This document shows, in pieces, positions 1-8,099 of a stretch of DNA of 9,094 nucleotides. Under the pieces are notes generated by a model. That model was not told the DNA's origin, made no database searches, and worked only from the letters and a program-made list of their open reading frames with translations. The first letter of the stretch is position 1. The number at the start of each line of letters is the position of its first letter. The translations under genes and the position numbers were made by a program. This DNA comes from Bacteroidota bacterium (GTDB lineage Bacteria > Bacteroidota > Bacteroidia > Chitinophagales > Chitinophagaceae), in the NCBI GenBank assembly GCA_023436685.1, contig JAEZIL010000143.1, positions 1 to 9,094 on the forward strand. Direction: 5' to 3'.

Positions 1-2258
1 AGTCAGAATATTTGGCCAAGGGCATCCGTCTCAAGCTGGACAAGATAGTCAGGACGAAAGGGGCAACTGTAGAGCCGTACTACGAATTCAAATACAACAT
101 GGATACCGTACTGCCTTACCGCTTTAATGCAGCAAGGGATTTTTACGGTTTTTACAATGGGAATTCAGTGACACCATATACAAGACCGACATTATACTAT
201 CCTTCAGGCAACGATGTTTATCATATGGCCGTCCCATATCATGAGGATCCTGACACACATACGTATTGGGGGGTTAATAGAAACCACACCTACCGCATGG
301 GCGCATCGTTACTCAAAACTGTAGTCACCGCCGGCCACGGTGAGATTGGACTGGAGTATAAATGGGATTATGCGTTAACAAATCCGGATAGCGCCTATGG
401 TAGCTTTTATCCAACAGGTTATTATATTGATTCTAACCTTGAAGGTAAGACAGTTAATGATGGATTGGTAGTATCAAAGATCACTTATAAAGACAATTAC
501 CACTCGCAAACAACAAAGACAACAACCTACACTTACAGCAAAGGCCAACGTTTTGAGCGTGGAGGATATTGCTATTATAGCACATCAGGTGTAAAAGTGC
601 TACTAAATACCTTCGCTAATCCCACGGTTAACTTTAATGGATCCAATCATGGCTTTTCAGAGGTCGCCGTAAAAACAACGGGTATCAGTAGCGAAGAGCT
701 TTCTCATAACAAGTTTTATTATACTAATCTTACTTATTATAATACAAGCGGTGTCCTGGAAAGTTCCCTGCAAAAGTATACAGGAGGGGGTTATCATATG
801 ATCATGGGAGACTTAAGGAAGTTCCGGATGGGTTTACTATATAAAGTTGAGAATATTGATCCATCTGGCTTTGTAATGAGCAAAAACGAAACTGAATATG
901 ATACACTTACCTACCATACTACACCTATTACTAATCTCAGCCGAGGGATGTATAATGGTGGACCCTCCGTACATCCTTACAGATTGGTCGATGTATCGAT
1001 GGTAAGGGTAAAAAAGGTTACTAATACAAAATATGTTACTGATGGAGGGCTGAAGACCTTCGTGACTGAATACAACTATGTAATTGATGACAAGAATAAT
1101 TTGAAACGTACCAGTTGGACGAACAGTAAGGGCGAGCTGTTCAAAAAGTATAAATTGTTTAATTATGACTATTTGAATAAGTATGGATATATAGAAGCTC
1201 TGGATACGCTTGATAAACGTAAGTCGATAGCATTGATCTCGAGCGAAATTTGGAAGTACAGAACCAATGGAGACAGTGTGTTATTGAGCTTCAGCATGAA
1301 CCCGCCGATATACGATACCTCTGTCAAAGTGATCCGTTTCCCTGCTGATTTTGTTGCCGAAATTGCTGAGCCCTTGACATCTTCTCAAGTTGCGGCAACA
1401 GGGGCCGGAGCCTTTATCGACCGAGAAAAGATCATGAAGTTTAAGAGCAATACAACTTATGGATCTGTGGTTGTGAAAGCAAGAGAAAATTTGCGCTATA
1501 ATAACAGAAGTAACGTTCTCGAAGTTGCGGTGAACGATGCGAAGAAAAATATGAGTTTTATATTTGACACCTATCGTGCCAAAGCCGTAGCTTCCGTAGA
1601 AGGCGCTAATTATAATGATATTGCTTATGTAAGCTTTGATGGAGCCTATATGCCTTATGTATATCCGTTGGTGGATCATGATAAAGGGAATTGGCTTTTT
1701 GTTCCTGCCTATCTTAAAAGGTATACGGTGTTACCTAATCAAACTGTGGCCAGCGGCAAGTATGCCTACCAGCTTTTGGCATCAGGCGCAAATGCGTTGA
1801 GGACAAGGCCCTTAGGTGGTAATGAATATATGCTCACATTTTGGGTTAATAGCAGTAGCACGCCCACGGTATCGGTTAATACGACAGGTTCATCAACTCC
1901 TGTAAGCATAACTCATCAAAATACCGTTGGCAATTGGAAACTGTATTCTGCCACAATGAATGCAGCTGCTTCGTACTATGTGAATATTGCCAATACAGGA
2001 AGCGCAACTATGTATATCGACGAGGTCAGATTGCATCCTGTTTCGACCGGTATGGTTAGCTATACGATCGATCCATTGTTTGGAGTAACAAGCATCAATG
2101 ACGCAAGCAATTATATAACCAGGTACGAATACGATGTTTTCGGTAGGCGCGTAATATCGAGGGATATGCGTGGTTACATAATCGAAAAGAAAGAAACCGC
2201 TTTTGATGATATAGATGGCATCTTCCAGAATCCTCAACCACCTAATCCAAACTATTAA
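1..2258 (+). CDS. Large secreted-type YD/RHS-associated protein, N-terminal partner of the downstream RHS protein (5' truncated by window)
   Basis: The reading frame is open from the first complete codon (position 3) and no convincing start is visible. A TTG at 12 is in frame, but codons upstream of it are also coding-like, so the true start lies before the window. About 751 residues are visible. Most of the protein is Tyr/Asn/Thr-rich beta-type sequence with short YD-like strands (for example TYTYSKG and TEYNY). Near 1600-1700 comes a stretch beginning NDIAYVSFDG and followed by GNW. Near 1746-2040 is a beta-sandwich-like segment ending MYIDEVRLHP, which resembles the carbohydrate-binding-type domains of Bacteroidota surface proteins. 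The C-terminus carries one clear YD repeat (YEYDVFGRRVISRD, from 2124) and a short Pro/Asn tail. The stop is 10 nt before the next start, so the two genes are probably co-transcribed. No catalytic motif was seen. Family placement rests on pattern recognition; the pairing with the next gene is inferred. Confidence 0.85.
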   Translation, partial: SEYLAKGIRLKLDKIVRTKGATVEPYYEFKYNMDTVLPYRFNAARDFYGFYNGNSVTPYTRPTLYYPSGNDVYHMAVPYHEDPDTHTYWGVNRNHTYRMGASLLKTVVTAGHGEIGLEYKWDYALTNPDSAYGSFYPTGYYIDSNLEGKTVNDGLVVSKITYKDNYHSQTTKTTTYTYSKGQRFERGGYCYYSTSGVKVLLNTFANPTVNFNGSNHGFSEVAVKTTGISSEELSHNKFYYTNLTYYNTSGVLESSLQKYTGGGYHMIMGDLRKFRMGLLYKVENIDPSGFVMSKNETEYDTLTYHTTPITNLSRGMYNGGPSVHPYRLVDVSMVRVKKVTNTKYVTDGGLKTFVTEYNYVIDDKNNLKRTSWTNSKGELFKKYKLFNYDYLNKYGYIEALDTLDKRKSIALISSEIWKYRTNGDSVLLSFSMNPPIYDTSVKVIRFPADFVAEIAEPLTSSQVAATGAGAFIDREKIMKFKSNTTYGSVVVKARENLRYNNRSNVLEVAVNDAKKNMSFIFDTYRAKAVASVEGANYNDIAYVSFDGAYMPYVYPLVDHDKGNWLFVPAYLKRYTVLPNQTVASGKYAYQLLASGANALRTRPLGGNEYMLTFWVNSSSTPTVSVNTTGSSTPVSITHQNTVGNWKLYSATMNAAASYYVNIANTGSATMYIDEVRLHPVSTGMVSYTIDPLFGVTSINDASNYITRYEYDVFGRRVISRDMRGYIIEKKETAFDDIDGIFQNPQPPNPNY

Positions 2259-2268
2259 AATCACTGCA

Positions 2269-5200
2269 ATGAAATACTTTATAAAATATTTGCTTTCTGC
2301 AGTATTAGTCACGTCTATTGCAGATTTATCAGCCCAGAACCTATACAATGGCTCAGTCTTGCCGGTGCCTAATGGAGGCGGCAACATCACGATGCCGATT
2401 GACTTTAATACAGTATCAACCCTTCCGGCTTCAAAGTTTAATTATGTGCGTACCTATGTACCACTGGATACTATGAGGAGCATTCCCGCATTTAATAATA
2501 CGGTCAATATGCGGTTGCATACGGCGACTGTTTATAAAGGAGGGTTGTGGAACCCTATTATGACCGTTACCAGCGCAGGTAATAACAAGGACATTGTATC
2601 CGTTGCAGACAGCCGTCCCTCTAACACTACCGTGTCGTTGCTTCCGTACCCCGTAAACTATCATAGTAAGTTCCAGCTGGATGCATACACGCAGCAGAAA
2701 AGCTACTATCAAACATTGTATCCCCAGGAGGGTTTGACAGCTTACGGCAAAAATGTAGTATCAAGTAATCAAGGCCTGCTGACAAGTACTTCGTATTCGG
2801 CGGGTAAAGCTTTTGTAGGTTACCAAAGGGGGACCAAGGAGATACAATCCATCGCTGGCGCTTCGGAAGTACTGAGAATTGAATACTCAGCAGGTACGCT
2901 TTGCAAGAATGGCTACTACAGCGCCAATGAATTGCGCAAGACAAGAGTAGAAGGGCAAAACGGTGCGATAAGTATTGCGTATGTAGACAAAGCAAAGAGA
3001 CTTATATGCAAAAGCGTTTTTGCTGGTGGTGCAACCTGGCTTAAAACTTACTATGTATATAACGAGATGGGAAAGCTTATTTATGTTATCCCCCCAAAAG
3101 CTACGGAACAATTGAACAGTGCCAATTGTATCAGCAATATAAATAAGCTATGCTACAGTTATCAATACAACGCCGTTGGTGAAATGGTCAGTAAAATGAC
3201 ACCAGGCAAAGCAGATGCAGATGTATCGGTGCATGATAAATACAGAAGACTGATGCTGGTGCAAACTGCATTGATGAAGGCAAACGAAAAGTGGCAGTTC
3301 AACATCTACGATCAATCGAACAGGGTAGTAGTGACAGGCGTGTATTCTGGAAACGTAACAGCTGCTTATTGGAATGGCATATTGAATGGAACTACTACAC
3401 CGATAAGCTATGGTTGTCCCACGAATCAGACACTGGAATATTGGCTCGTCAATGGTTTGAGTAATTTCACCTATCCAACAGCGCTTTGCTCTTGCGAGAT
3501 ACAAGGGTACAATTACTATGACAGGTACGATGCCGGCATTAGCGGGTTACCGGCATTTTCCGACAGCCTGCTTAATTTTTGCATAGCTGGTTCGGAAATT
3601 CCTAAGCCATATTATTTTACTCACGGCAAGCTAGTGGCAAGCAAAACAAAAGTGCTTGAGGCCAACGGCAATTTTCCTAATATATGGATAACCTCCGTTA
3701 TGTATTACGATGAAAAAGGCCGGATGATACAAACACAAACGCTGAACCCATGGAATACGGTTAAATGGGACCTAAGCACTACACAATATAATTTTTCCGG
3801 GCAGCCTATATTAAGCATCAACACACATCATAATCCTACGGCCGATAAGAAATATACCCGAATTCTGAACCATAATTTTTACGGATCCTATACCGGCAGG
3901 TTAGATTCCGTTTACCAGAAAATAGACAGCAGGGTGTGGCAGCCTATATATACCCTGCGGTACGATGATCTGGGCAGGGTGCAAACGAAATGGCTGGGGA
4001 ATGTTGAAGAGCAAAATTATACGTACAATATACGTGGCCAGCTTATTGGTATCAATGCCAATAAAGTGATGGATGCCACAATATATCCCACCATGTCCTA
4101 TAAGTCTGATATATATTATGAAACAGGTTTTGATAGTGTACGATATGATGGAGGTATAGCCGGGTTCAGGTGGAAAACAGGTGGCAGTCCTACAATGTAT
4201 TATGGCTATACATACGATAAAGCTAATCGTATGTTGGGGGCAGAGTATCGTGATTATAGCGTGGTAAGCGGTACTGCGCAGTGGAACAAGACAAACCGCG
4301 ATTTTGGCGTATCGAATATCAGCTACGATGAGAATGGCAATATGCTAAGTATGAACCAGCGTGGATACGATAATACGTATAAGAAGGCCGATATGGACCT
4401 GCTGACCTATACATACGATGAAGGCAACCAGCTGGTACGCACTGATGATGATGGCGTAGCCAGCCCGATACACGATTTTAATGATGGCCATCCCGGGAAG
4501 GATGACGACTATAAATACGATGCGGATGGCAACCTGATAACCGATAAAAATAAATTCATTGATGAAATAGATTATAACATTCTTGATCTTCCAACCCACG
4601 TACTGGCCGACAACGGCGACGAGATCACCAATACCTACGATGCTTCGGGAGGATTGCTGCGGAAAGAAGTGAATGAGAATTCAGTGCTCAAGGTTTGGGA
4701 ATATTGGGGACCATTTGTATACCGTAACGACAGCCTGAAATGGATAAACCATGAAGAGGGGAAAACAAGGTGGCTGCCCGATAGCAATGGCTATAAATAC
4801 GACTATTATGTTAAAGACCACCTGGGCAATGTACGCACGGTGACCACTGCTGATGTAACCGATGAAACAGGTGCGCCACATTACCGTGCAGGCTTCGAGT
4901 TATTATCGGCCAGTTCAGAAGAAGCCTTGTTCGATAATATAGGTATAGTGCGCGATGCCAACCCTACCGGCACGCCTGTAAACCAGATGAGCGCGCGACT
5001 GAACGGTAGCGATGCCACCAGGCGCATAGCAGCATCCATCCTATTGCACGGCATGGCTGGCGATGAGTTCAGTATGGAAGTAGGAGGATATTATGAAGAC
5101 ACCAGCAGCAGCAAACTTAATACTTATGCTACCTCTTCTAATATGCTGTCAGCCTTGGCTGGTGCGCTCACCAGCAATATAGTACCGGGGGGCGAGGGTA

Positions 5201-6699
5201 CGGCCGCTATTACTGCCAAGATCAACAACCTGCTAACAACCACCAACTATAGTATATACGAGGGGCTGAAAGCTACGGCTACCGATCCGGCGTATCCGCG
5301 CTCTTACCTGAATATCCTTGTGTTCGATGAAGGGTTTAATATCAAGAGCTCGCAAAGCCAGGTAGTACAACTAAGAGGTGCAGCTTCGTTGTGGCATTTA
5401 ATGTCGCGCAATTTTACCCTTACGCAGACGGGTTATTTGATAGCCTACCTCAGCCATGAGTCGAATATGAACGTGTTCTACGACGAAGTAGACCTGATAC
5501 ATATTGCTGGTCGCTTGCAGGAAGAGCACCACTACTACCCGCACGGCCTGCGTATAGAAGCCGGGATTGCCTCAACAGTTAAGGAACCAAACAAGTATCT
5601 TTACCAGGGGAAGCTGATGCAGGAAGAACTGGGGCTTGAGCTGTACGATTTCCATGCACGCCAGTACGACCCGCAGATAGGCCGCTTCTGGGGCATTGAC
5701 CCTGCTGACCAGTTCCCAAGTGGATATACCGGCATGGGCAACGACCCTGCCAATAATATAGACCCCAGCGGTATGATGGCCATGAACAATGGTGGCAACC
5801 TGAGCACCAGGGCCATGCGGGTAAGGGCCCAGATAGCTGCGGACAAAGAATTTTGGAACGGATATAGTAGTGGAATGAAAGTGGAAGTGTCTGCTGGGAG
5901 TGGTTGGGGATCTGGGGAGCCAGATGTGCCTGAGCCAGAAGTGACTGAGGTTGTACTAAAAGATGCGCTCGATCCTAGTACGCAAGTATTGAGGCAGCCA
6001 GGGAAACCCGATGAGCCGATGACAACGGCAGCAGAGGAAAGTACAGATGATTGTAATTTTGAAACGCCACCCGATGAAAATGCAGCTGCTGGAAATTCAG
6101 CACAAAAAGAGAGTTTTGCTGCAGGTTCTGAAGACTATCAAGGTGAGCAAAAGGAACTTAAAGCTGGAGAAAATGGTATAGTAACTGTAGGAATTATAAA
6201 ATATGATACTAGATCATTTGAAAAATTCTATGATGAAGCTCAGGGATCTATGCCTAATAGTTATACCACTACTCAAGCGGATTTTTCAGGTAATATGAGA
6301 ACAATAAATACTTCTCTTTCAGGAGCGTCCAACTTTACACAAGACGATAAGCCTTGGAAGCCAAGTGCAGAAAAATCAGCAAATTTAGTTCTTTCAGGGG
6401 ATGTAGTAACTGTTGGCAAGAATCGAGCGACGGACAATGATATGACCAGAACCTCTGTGGCGGCATATGAGCCTCAAACTGTAGCTCATATACATAATCA
6501 TCCCGGTACAGGTTCTGTCAGATTTAACTCGGATCATGAGCCTGGTTATAAGGGAACAGTAAACTTTAGTAGAGGTCCATCTCCTCAAGATTTTAATAGG
6601 ACTCCTCATCAAGGATTTTATAATGTTGTAGTTGATCGTAATCGAATATACTTTTATCGTAGTAGAGAAGAAACAGTTTATTATATTAATAGGAAATAA
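2269..6699 (+). CDS. RHS-repeat polymorphic toxin with C-terminal JAB/JAMM-like metallopeptidase domain
   Basis: A 1476-residue protein. I chose the ATG at 2269 over an in-frame ATG at 2215 because 2269 starts directly with a Sec signal (two Lys, a hydrophobic run, then LSAQ at about residues 20-23) and avoids overlap with the upstream gene. Residues about 55-70 (NYVRTYVPL) resemble the DUF6443-type N-terminus of Bacteroidota RHS proteins. YD repeats follow over roughly 260-800, for example YDDLGRV (565-571), YDENGNM (686-692) and YDADGNL (749-755), then DHLGNVR (850-856). A beta-rich insert leads to the RHS-associated core (1089-1169), which includes ARQYDPQIGRFWGIDP. An acidic, Pro-rich linker (about 1210-1290) joins it to the C-terminal domain. 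There, HNHP (1409-1412), SPQD (1438-1441) and possibly E1368 match a JAMM zinc site. The role as a secreted effector carrier is inferred from RHS toxin biology. The peptidase target is unknown. Confidence 0.9.
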   Translation: MKYFIKYLLSAVLVTSIADLSAQNLYNGSVLPVPNGGGNITMPIDFNTVSTLPASKFNYVRTYVPLDTMRSIPAFNNTVNMRLHTATVYKGGLWNPIMTVTSAGNNKDIVSVADSRPSNTTVSLLPYPVNYHSKFQLDAYTQQKSYYQTLYPQEGLTAYGKNVVSSNQGLLTSTSYSAGKAFVGYQRGTKEIQSIAGASEVLRIEYSAGTLCKNGYYSANELRKTRVEGQNGAISIAYVDKAKRLICKSVFAGGATWLKTYYVYNEMGKLIYVIPPKATEQLNSANCISNINKLCYSYQYNAVGEMVSKMTPGKADADVSVHDKYRRLMLVQTALMKANEKWQFNIYDQSNRVVVTGVYSGNVTAAYWNGILNGTTTPISYGCPTNQTLEYWLVNGLSNFTYPTALCSCEIQGYNYYDRYDAGISGLPAFSDSLLNFCIAGSEIPKPYYFTHGKLVASKTKVLEANGNFPNIWITSVMYYDEKGRMIQTQTLNPWNTVKWDLSTTQYNFSGQPILSINTHHNPTADKKYTRILNHNFYGSYTGRLDSVYQKIDSRVWQPIYTLRYDDLGRVQTKWLGNVEEQNYTYNIRGQLIGINANKVMDATIYPTMSYKSDIYYETGFDSVRYDGGIAGFRWKTGGSPTMYYGYTYDKANRMLGAEYRDYSVVSGTAQWNKTNRDFGVSNISYDENGNMLSMNQRGYDNTYKKADMDLLTYTYDEGNQLVRTDDDGVASPIHDFNDGHPGKDDDYKYDADGNLITDKNKFIDEIDYNILDLPTHVLADNGDEITNTYDASGGLLRKEVNENSVLKVWEYWGPFVYRNDSLKWINHEEGKTRWLPDSNGYKYDYYVKDHLGNVRTVTTADVTDETGAPHYRAGFELLSASSEEALFDNIGIVRDANPTGTPVNQMSARLNGSDATRRIAASILLHGMAGDEFSMEVGGYYEDTSSSKLNTYATSSNMLSALAGALTSNIVPGGEGTAAITAKINNLLTTTNYSIYEGLKATATDPAYPRSYLNILVFDEGFNIKSSQSQVVQLRGAASLWHLMSRNFTLTQTGYLIAYLSHESNMNVFYDEVDLIHIAGRLQEEHHYYPHGLRIEAGIASTVKEPNKYLYQGKLMQEELGLELYDFHARQYDPQIGRFWGIDPADQFPSGYTGMGNDPANNIDPSGMMAMNNGGNLSTRAMRVRAQIAADKEFWNGYSSGMKVEVSAGSGWGSGEPDVPEPEVTEVVLKDALDPSTQVLRQPGKPDEPMTTAAEESTDDCNFETPPDENAAAGNSAQKESFAAGSEDYQGEQKELKAGENGIVTVGIIKYDTRSFEKFYDEAQGSMPNSYTTTQADFSGNMRTINTSLSGASNFTQDDKPWKPSAEKSANLVLSGDVVTVGKNRATDNDMTRTSVAAYEPQTVAHIHNHPGTGSVRFNSDHEPGYKGTVNFSRGPSPQDFNRTPHQGFYNVVVDRNRIYFYRSREETVYYINRK
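5533..5775 (+). other. RHS-repeat-associated core with candidate self-cleavage motif
   Basis: Residues 1089-1169 of the RHS protein run from YYPHGLR through LYQGKLMQEELGLELYDF and GRFWGIDP to NNIDPSGM. This is the usual end of the conserved RHS shell. The last ten residues (1160-1169) fit PxxxxDPxG followed by Met, where better-known Rhs and TcC proteins have Leu. In those families an intramolecular aspartyl protease cuts at or near this motif and frees the variable C-terminal toxin inside the cocoon. D1144, D1159 and D1165 are available acidic residues. Cleavage here is inferred by analogy. Confidence 0.8.
6361..6696 (+). other. C-terminal JAB/JAMM-like effector domain of the RHS protein
   Basis: Residues about 1365-1476. 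The zinc-binding pattern of JAB/MPN peptidases, H-x-H-P followed by S-x-x-D, is present as HNHP (1409-1412) and PSPQDF (1437-1442). A Glu at 1368 before a strand ending in Ser-Gly-Asp may supply the catalytic acid. The segment after the motif (FYNVVVDRNRIYFY) fits the terminal strands of JAB folds. The gap from HNHP to SPQD is 25 residues, longer than the 6-10 usual in RadC- or deubiquitinase-type members, so this may be a divergent toxin-type JAB. Members of this fold cleave isopeptide or peptide bonds; the substrate here is unknown. Confidence 0.72.
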
Positions 6700-6701
6700 T
6701 C

Positions 6702-7340
6702 ATGAAATATTTATTGTTTTTATTATTGCCTTTAACATTGACAAATTGTAATGGCCAGATCCAAAAGGATAATACCGGCCAGATAGTTAATGTTAGCAAG
6801 GTTTTAGAGTCCAATTCATATCCGGAGGAAATAAAAAAAATGGGTTTGGAAGAATTATACAATATATCTAAGTGGTATATGTATTGTATTCACTGCGATA
6901 CTAGAATAATAGATTTAAAGGAAGCTCTCCTTTGGCAGGCAGGTGATTCTGCAGAGCATATAGATCCCAATAATCCACAATTGGATAATACAACCTTAGG
7001 TATGCTTCCATTGAGTTTCGATAATCTTGTAATTAAAGGTGATACAGTCGAAATGCACTTTTATTTTTATTATAAAGGCAAAAAGGTCAATGAAAAGCTT
7101 GTTCATAATTTACCTTATTGGGGAACTGTTTTTTGGGGCAGAAGCGACACTATAAGATGTTATTCCTCAAGGAGTGATGTTGCATATTTTATGAAAGAAT
7201 GCAAGGATTTAAGCAATTGCAATGTTCGTGAAGTAAACCCGCTGCAACCAGAGGTAATAGACTACATCAAAAGGAATAAAGACAAGATTGATCCTTGGTT
7301 TAGGAAGGAAGCGATAAAGCGTGGGGTGATAACTGAATAA
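6702..7340 (+). CDS. Putative lipoprotein, candidate immunity protein (intact paralogue)
   Basis: A 212-residue protein whose ATG lies 2 nt after the RHS toxin stop, so it is almost certainly co-translated with the toxin. The N-terminus is hydrophobic and reaches Cys16 (LTLTNC), a loose lipobox with Asn at -1, suggesting a lipid-anchored periplasmic or outer-membrane protein. The mature part holds a CIHC motif (Cys62/Cys65), an alternating beta region with FYFYYKGK and LPYWG, a second Cys pair (Cys167/Cys173) and a basic tail ending DPWFRKEAIKRGVITE. I do not recognise a named family. It is clearly paralogous to the broken gene at 7848-8449: shared features are YCIH, GD(T/S)(V/I)E, FYYK, LPYWG, REVNPLQPEVIDYI and the tail. 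A role as immunity protein to the JAB domain is inferred from position only. A general lipoprotein of unknown function is the alternative. Confidence 0.85.
   Translation: MKYLLFLLLPLTLTNCNGQIQKDNTGQIVNVSKVLESNSYPEEIKKMGLEELYNISKWYMYCIHCDTRIIDLKEALLWQAGDSAEHIDPNNPQLDNTTLGMLPLSFDNLVIKGDTVEMHFYFYYKGKKVNEKLVHNLPYWGTVFWGRSDTIRCYSSRSDVAYFMKECKDLSNCNVREVNPLQPEVIDYIKRNKDKIDPWFRKEAIKRGVITE
7227..7340 (+). repeat. 3'-end duplicated segment, copy 1
   Basis: These 114 bases, encoding the last 37 residues and stop of the intact lipoprotein, align without gaps to 8336-8449. Hand counting gives 16 differences (about 86% identity). Only three of the 37 residues differ (Arg/Lys, Ile/Leu, Lys/Gln). This marks the two lipoprotein genes as tandem paralogues with one unrelated gene between them. 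Confidence 0.85.
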
Positions 7341-7343
7341 CTT

Positions 7344-7844
7344 ATGGCAGGATTCGCTTTGAGATATTTGAATATTCTATTTGCTATTATAGTATTTAAT
7401 AGCTGTAGTGCGCAAATCAACACTTCAGACCCCGGCATCTCGAAAAATATAAGTGAATCAAAGAAGAATAATTTTTTTGTTAAGCAATATTCAGATTCAA
7501 CAAACCGGAGCGATATACCAGTTCAAGAAGTTTGGGTGGAAAAAATATGGTTTAATGAGATGAAAAATGGCAAAGTTCACAAAGTGGCGAGGAGGGGATG
7601 CCATCTATGTTTTTCCATAAAGCAAACTCCTGGGTTAAAATTCAGCGTTAGAAATACCAATGAATGGGAAATGAAGCACCTGGCAACGAATCAATCTGTA
7701 GGAACTGGATATGGTATGTATTTCTTAGATTTTGATACATGTAACTTGCCAGATAAAATAGTTATTGATCTAAGCTATGAGAAGGGTAAGGATACGTTTG
7801 CTCCCGGTAAACCAGCGGGTAAGTTGATATTTGTTGCTAAATAG
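7344..7844 (+). CDS. Putative lipoprotein of unknown function, possible immunity or accessory protein
   Basis: A 166-residue protein starting 3 nt after the preceding stop and ending 3 nt before the next ATG. A hydrophobic leader reaches Cys21 in VFNSCSAQ, a good Bacteroidota-type lipobox, so it is probably membrane-anchored outside the cytoplasm. After a Ser/Asn/Lys-rich spacer comes a beta-rich domain with a CHLC motif (Cys86-Cys89) and a C-terminal strand pattern around KIVIDLSYE. It shows no evident similarity to its two lipoprotein neighbours apart from having a CxxC motif, as the upstream one does. It sits between two paralogues, so it may have been inserted during duplication or the module may have been assembled piecemeal. 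I do not recognise the family; a link to toxin neutralisation is a guess from context. Confidence 0.8.
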   Translation: MAGFALRYLNILFAIIVFNSCSAQINTSDPGISKNISESKKNNFFVKQYSDSTNRSDIPVQEVWVEKIWFNEMKNGKVHKVARRGCHLCFSIKQTPGLKFSVRNTNEWEMKHLATNQSVGTGYGMYFLDFDTCNLPDKIVIDLSYEKGKDTFAPGKPAGKLIFVAK

Positions 7845-7847
7845 CAA

Positions 7848-8099
7848 ATGAAAAGTATAGTCTTAAATTTCATCATTCCTTTTTGCATTGGGTGTACAGT
7901 GCCCGGTGCAAAAGGGGAGGTGCAAGCTATGGCGCAGCGTAGCGATACTGCTGGAGTAGAAGGTGCTTACGATTATCCGCTGGGGATTAAGCAGCTAGAC
8001 TTGGAAAAATTTTATGATAAAACTAAATGGGTATTATACTGTATACATTCAGATCAAAGGTCCCCTTTGTTCAGGGTAGTCCTGTCCAGGCTGATGTAA
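7848..8099 (+). CDS. N-terminal fragment of the frameshifted lipoprotein
   Basis: An 83-residue frame beginning 3 nt after the previous stop. It has a leader with a weak lipobox (FCIGC) and a segment IKQLDLEKFYDKTKWVLYC that aligns with IKKMGLEELYNISKWYMYC of the upstream paralogue. The last 11 or so residues before the stop (SPLFRVVLSRLM) match nothing in the paralogue and are read in the wrong frame. If translated alone it would be a secreted stub without the conserved C-terminal region. Confidence 0.45.
   Translation: MKSIVLNFIIPFCIGCTVPGAKGEVQAMAQRSDTAGVEGAYDYPLGIKQLDLEKFYDKTKWVLYCIHSDQRSPLFRVVLSRLM

Noticed and set aside
12..14. TTG as start of the first gene
   Set aside because: The frame is open to the window edge, the protein is evidently the end of a longer one, and no signal peptide follows this TTG.
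1559..1566. TATATTTG matching the Bacteroidota -7 promoter consensus
   Set aside because: It lies inside the first gene, with no suitable -33 element noticed and no gene start nearby; chance in AT-rich coding DNA.
1281..1679. Minus-strand open frame opposite the first gene
   Set aside because: Its coding pattern is only the antisense of the YD-type protein; no leader, motif or neighbour supports it. The other antisense frames over 1893-6612 were dropped for the same reason.
2215..2268. Earlier in-frame ATG (2215) for the RHS toxin
   Set aside because: It would overlap the upstream gene and place 18 polar residues before a well-formed signal peptide that begins exactly at the ATG at 2269.
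8072..8084. CAGG/CCTG hairpin as a frameshift stimulator
   Set aside because: The stem has only 4 bp and starts 2 nt after the heptamer, too short and too close to be convincing.
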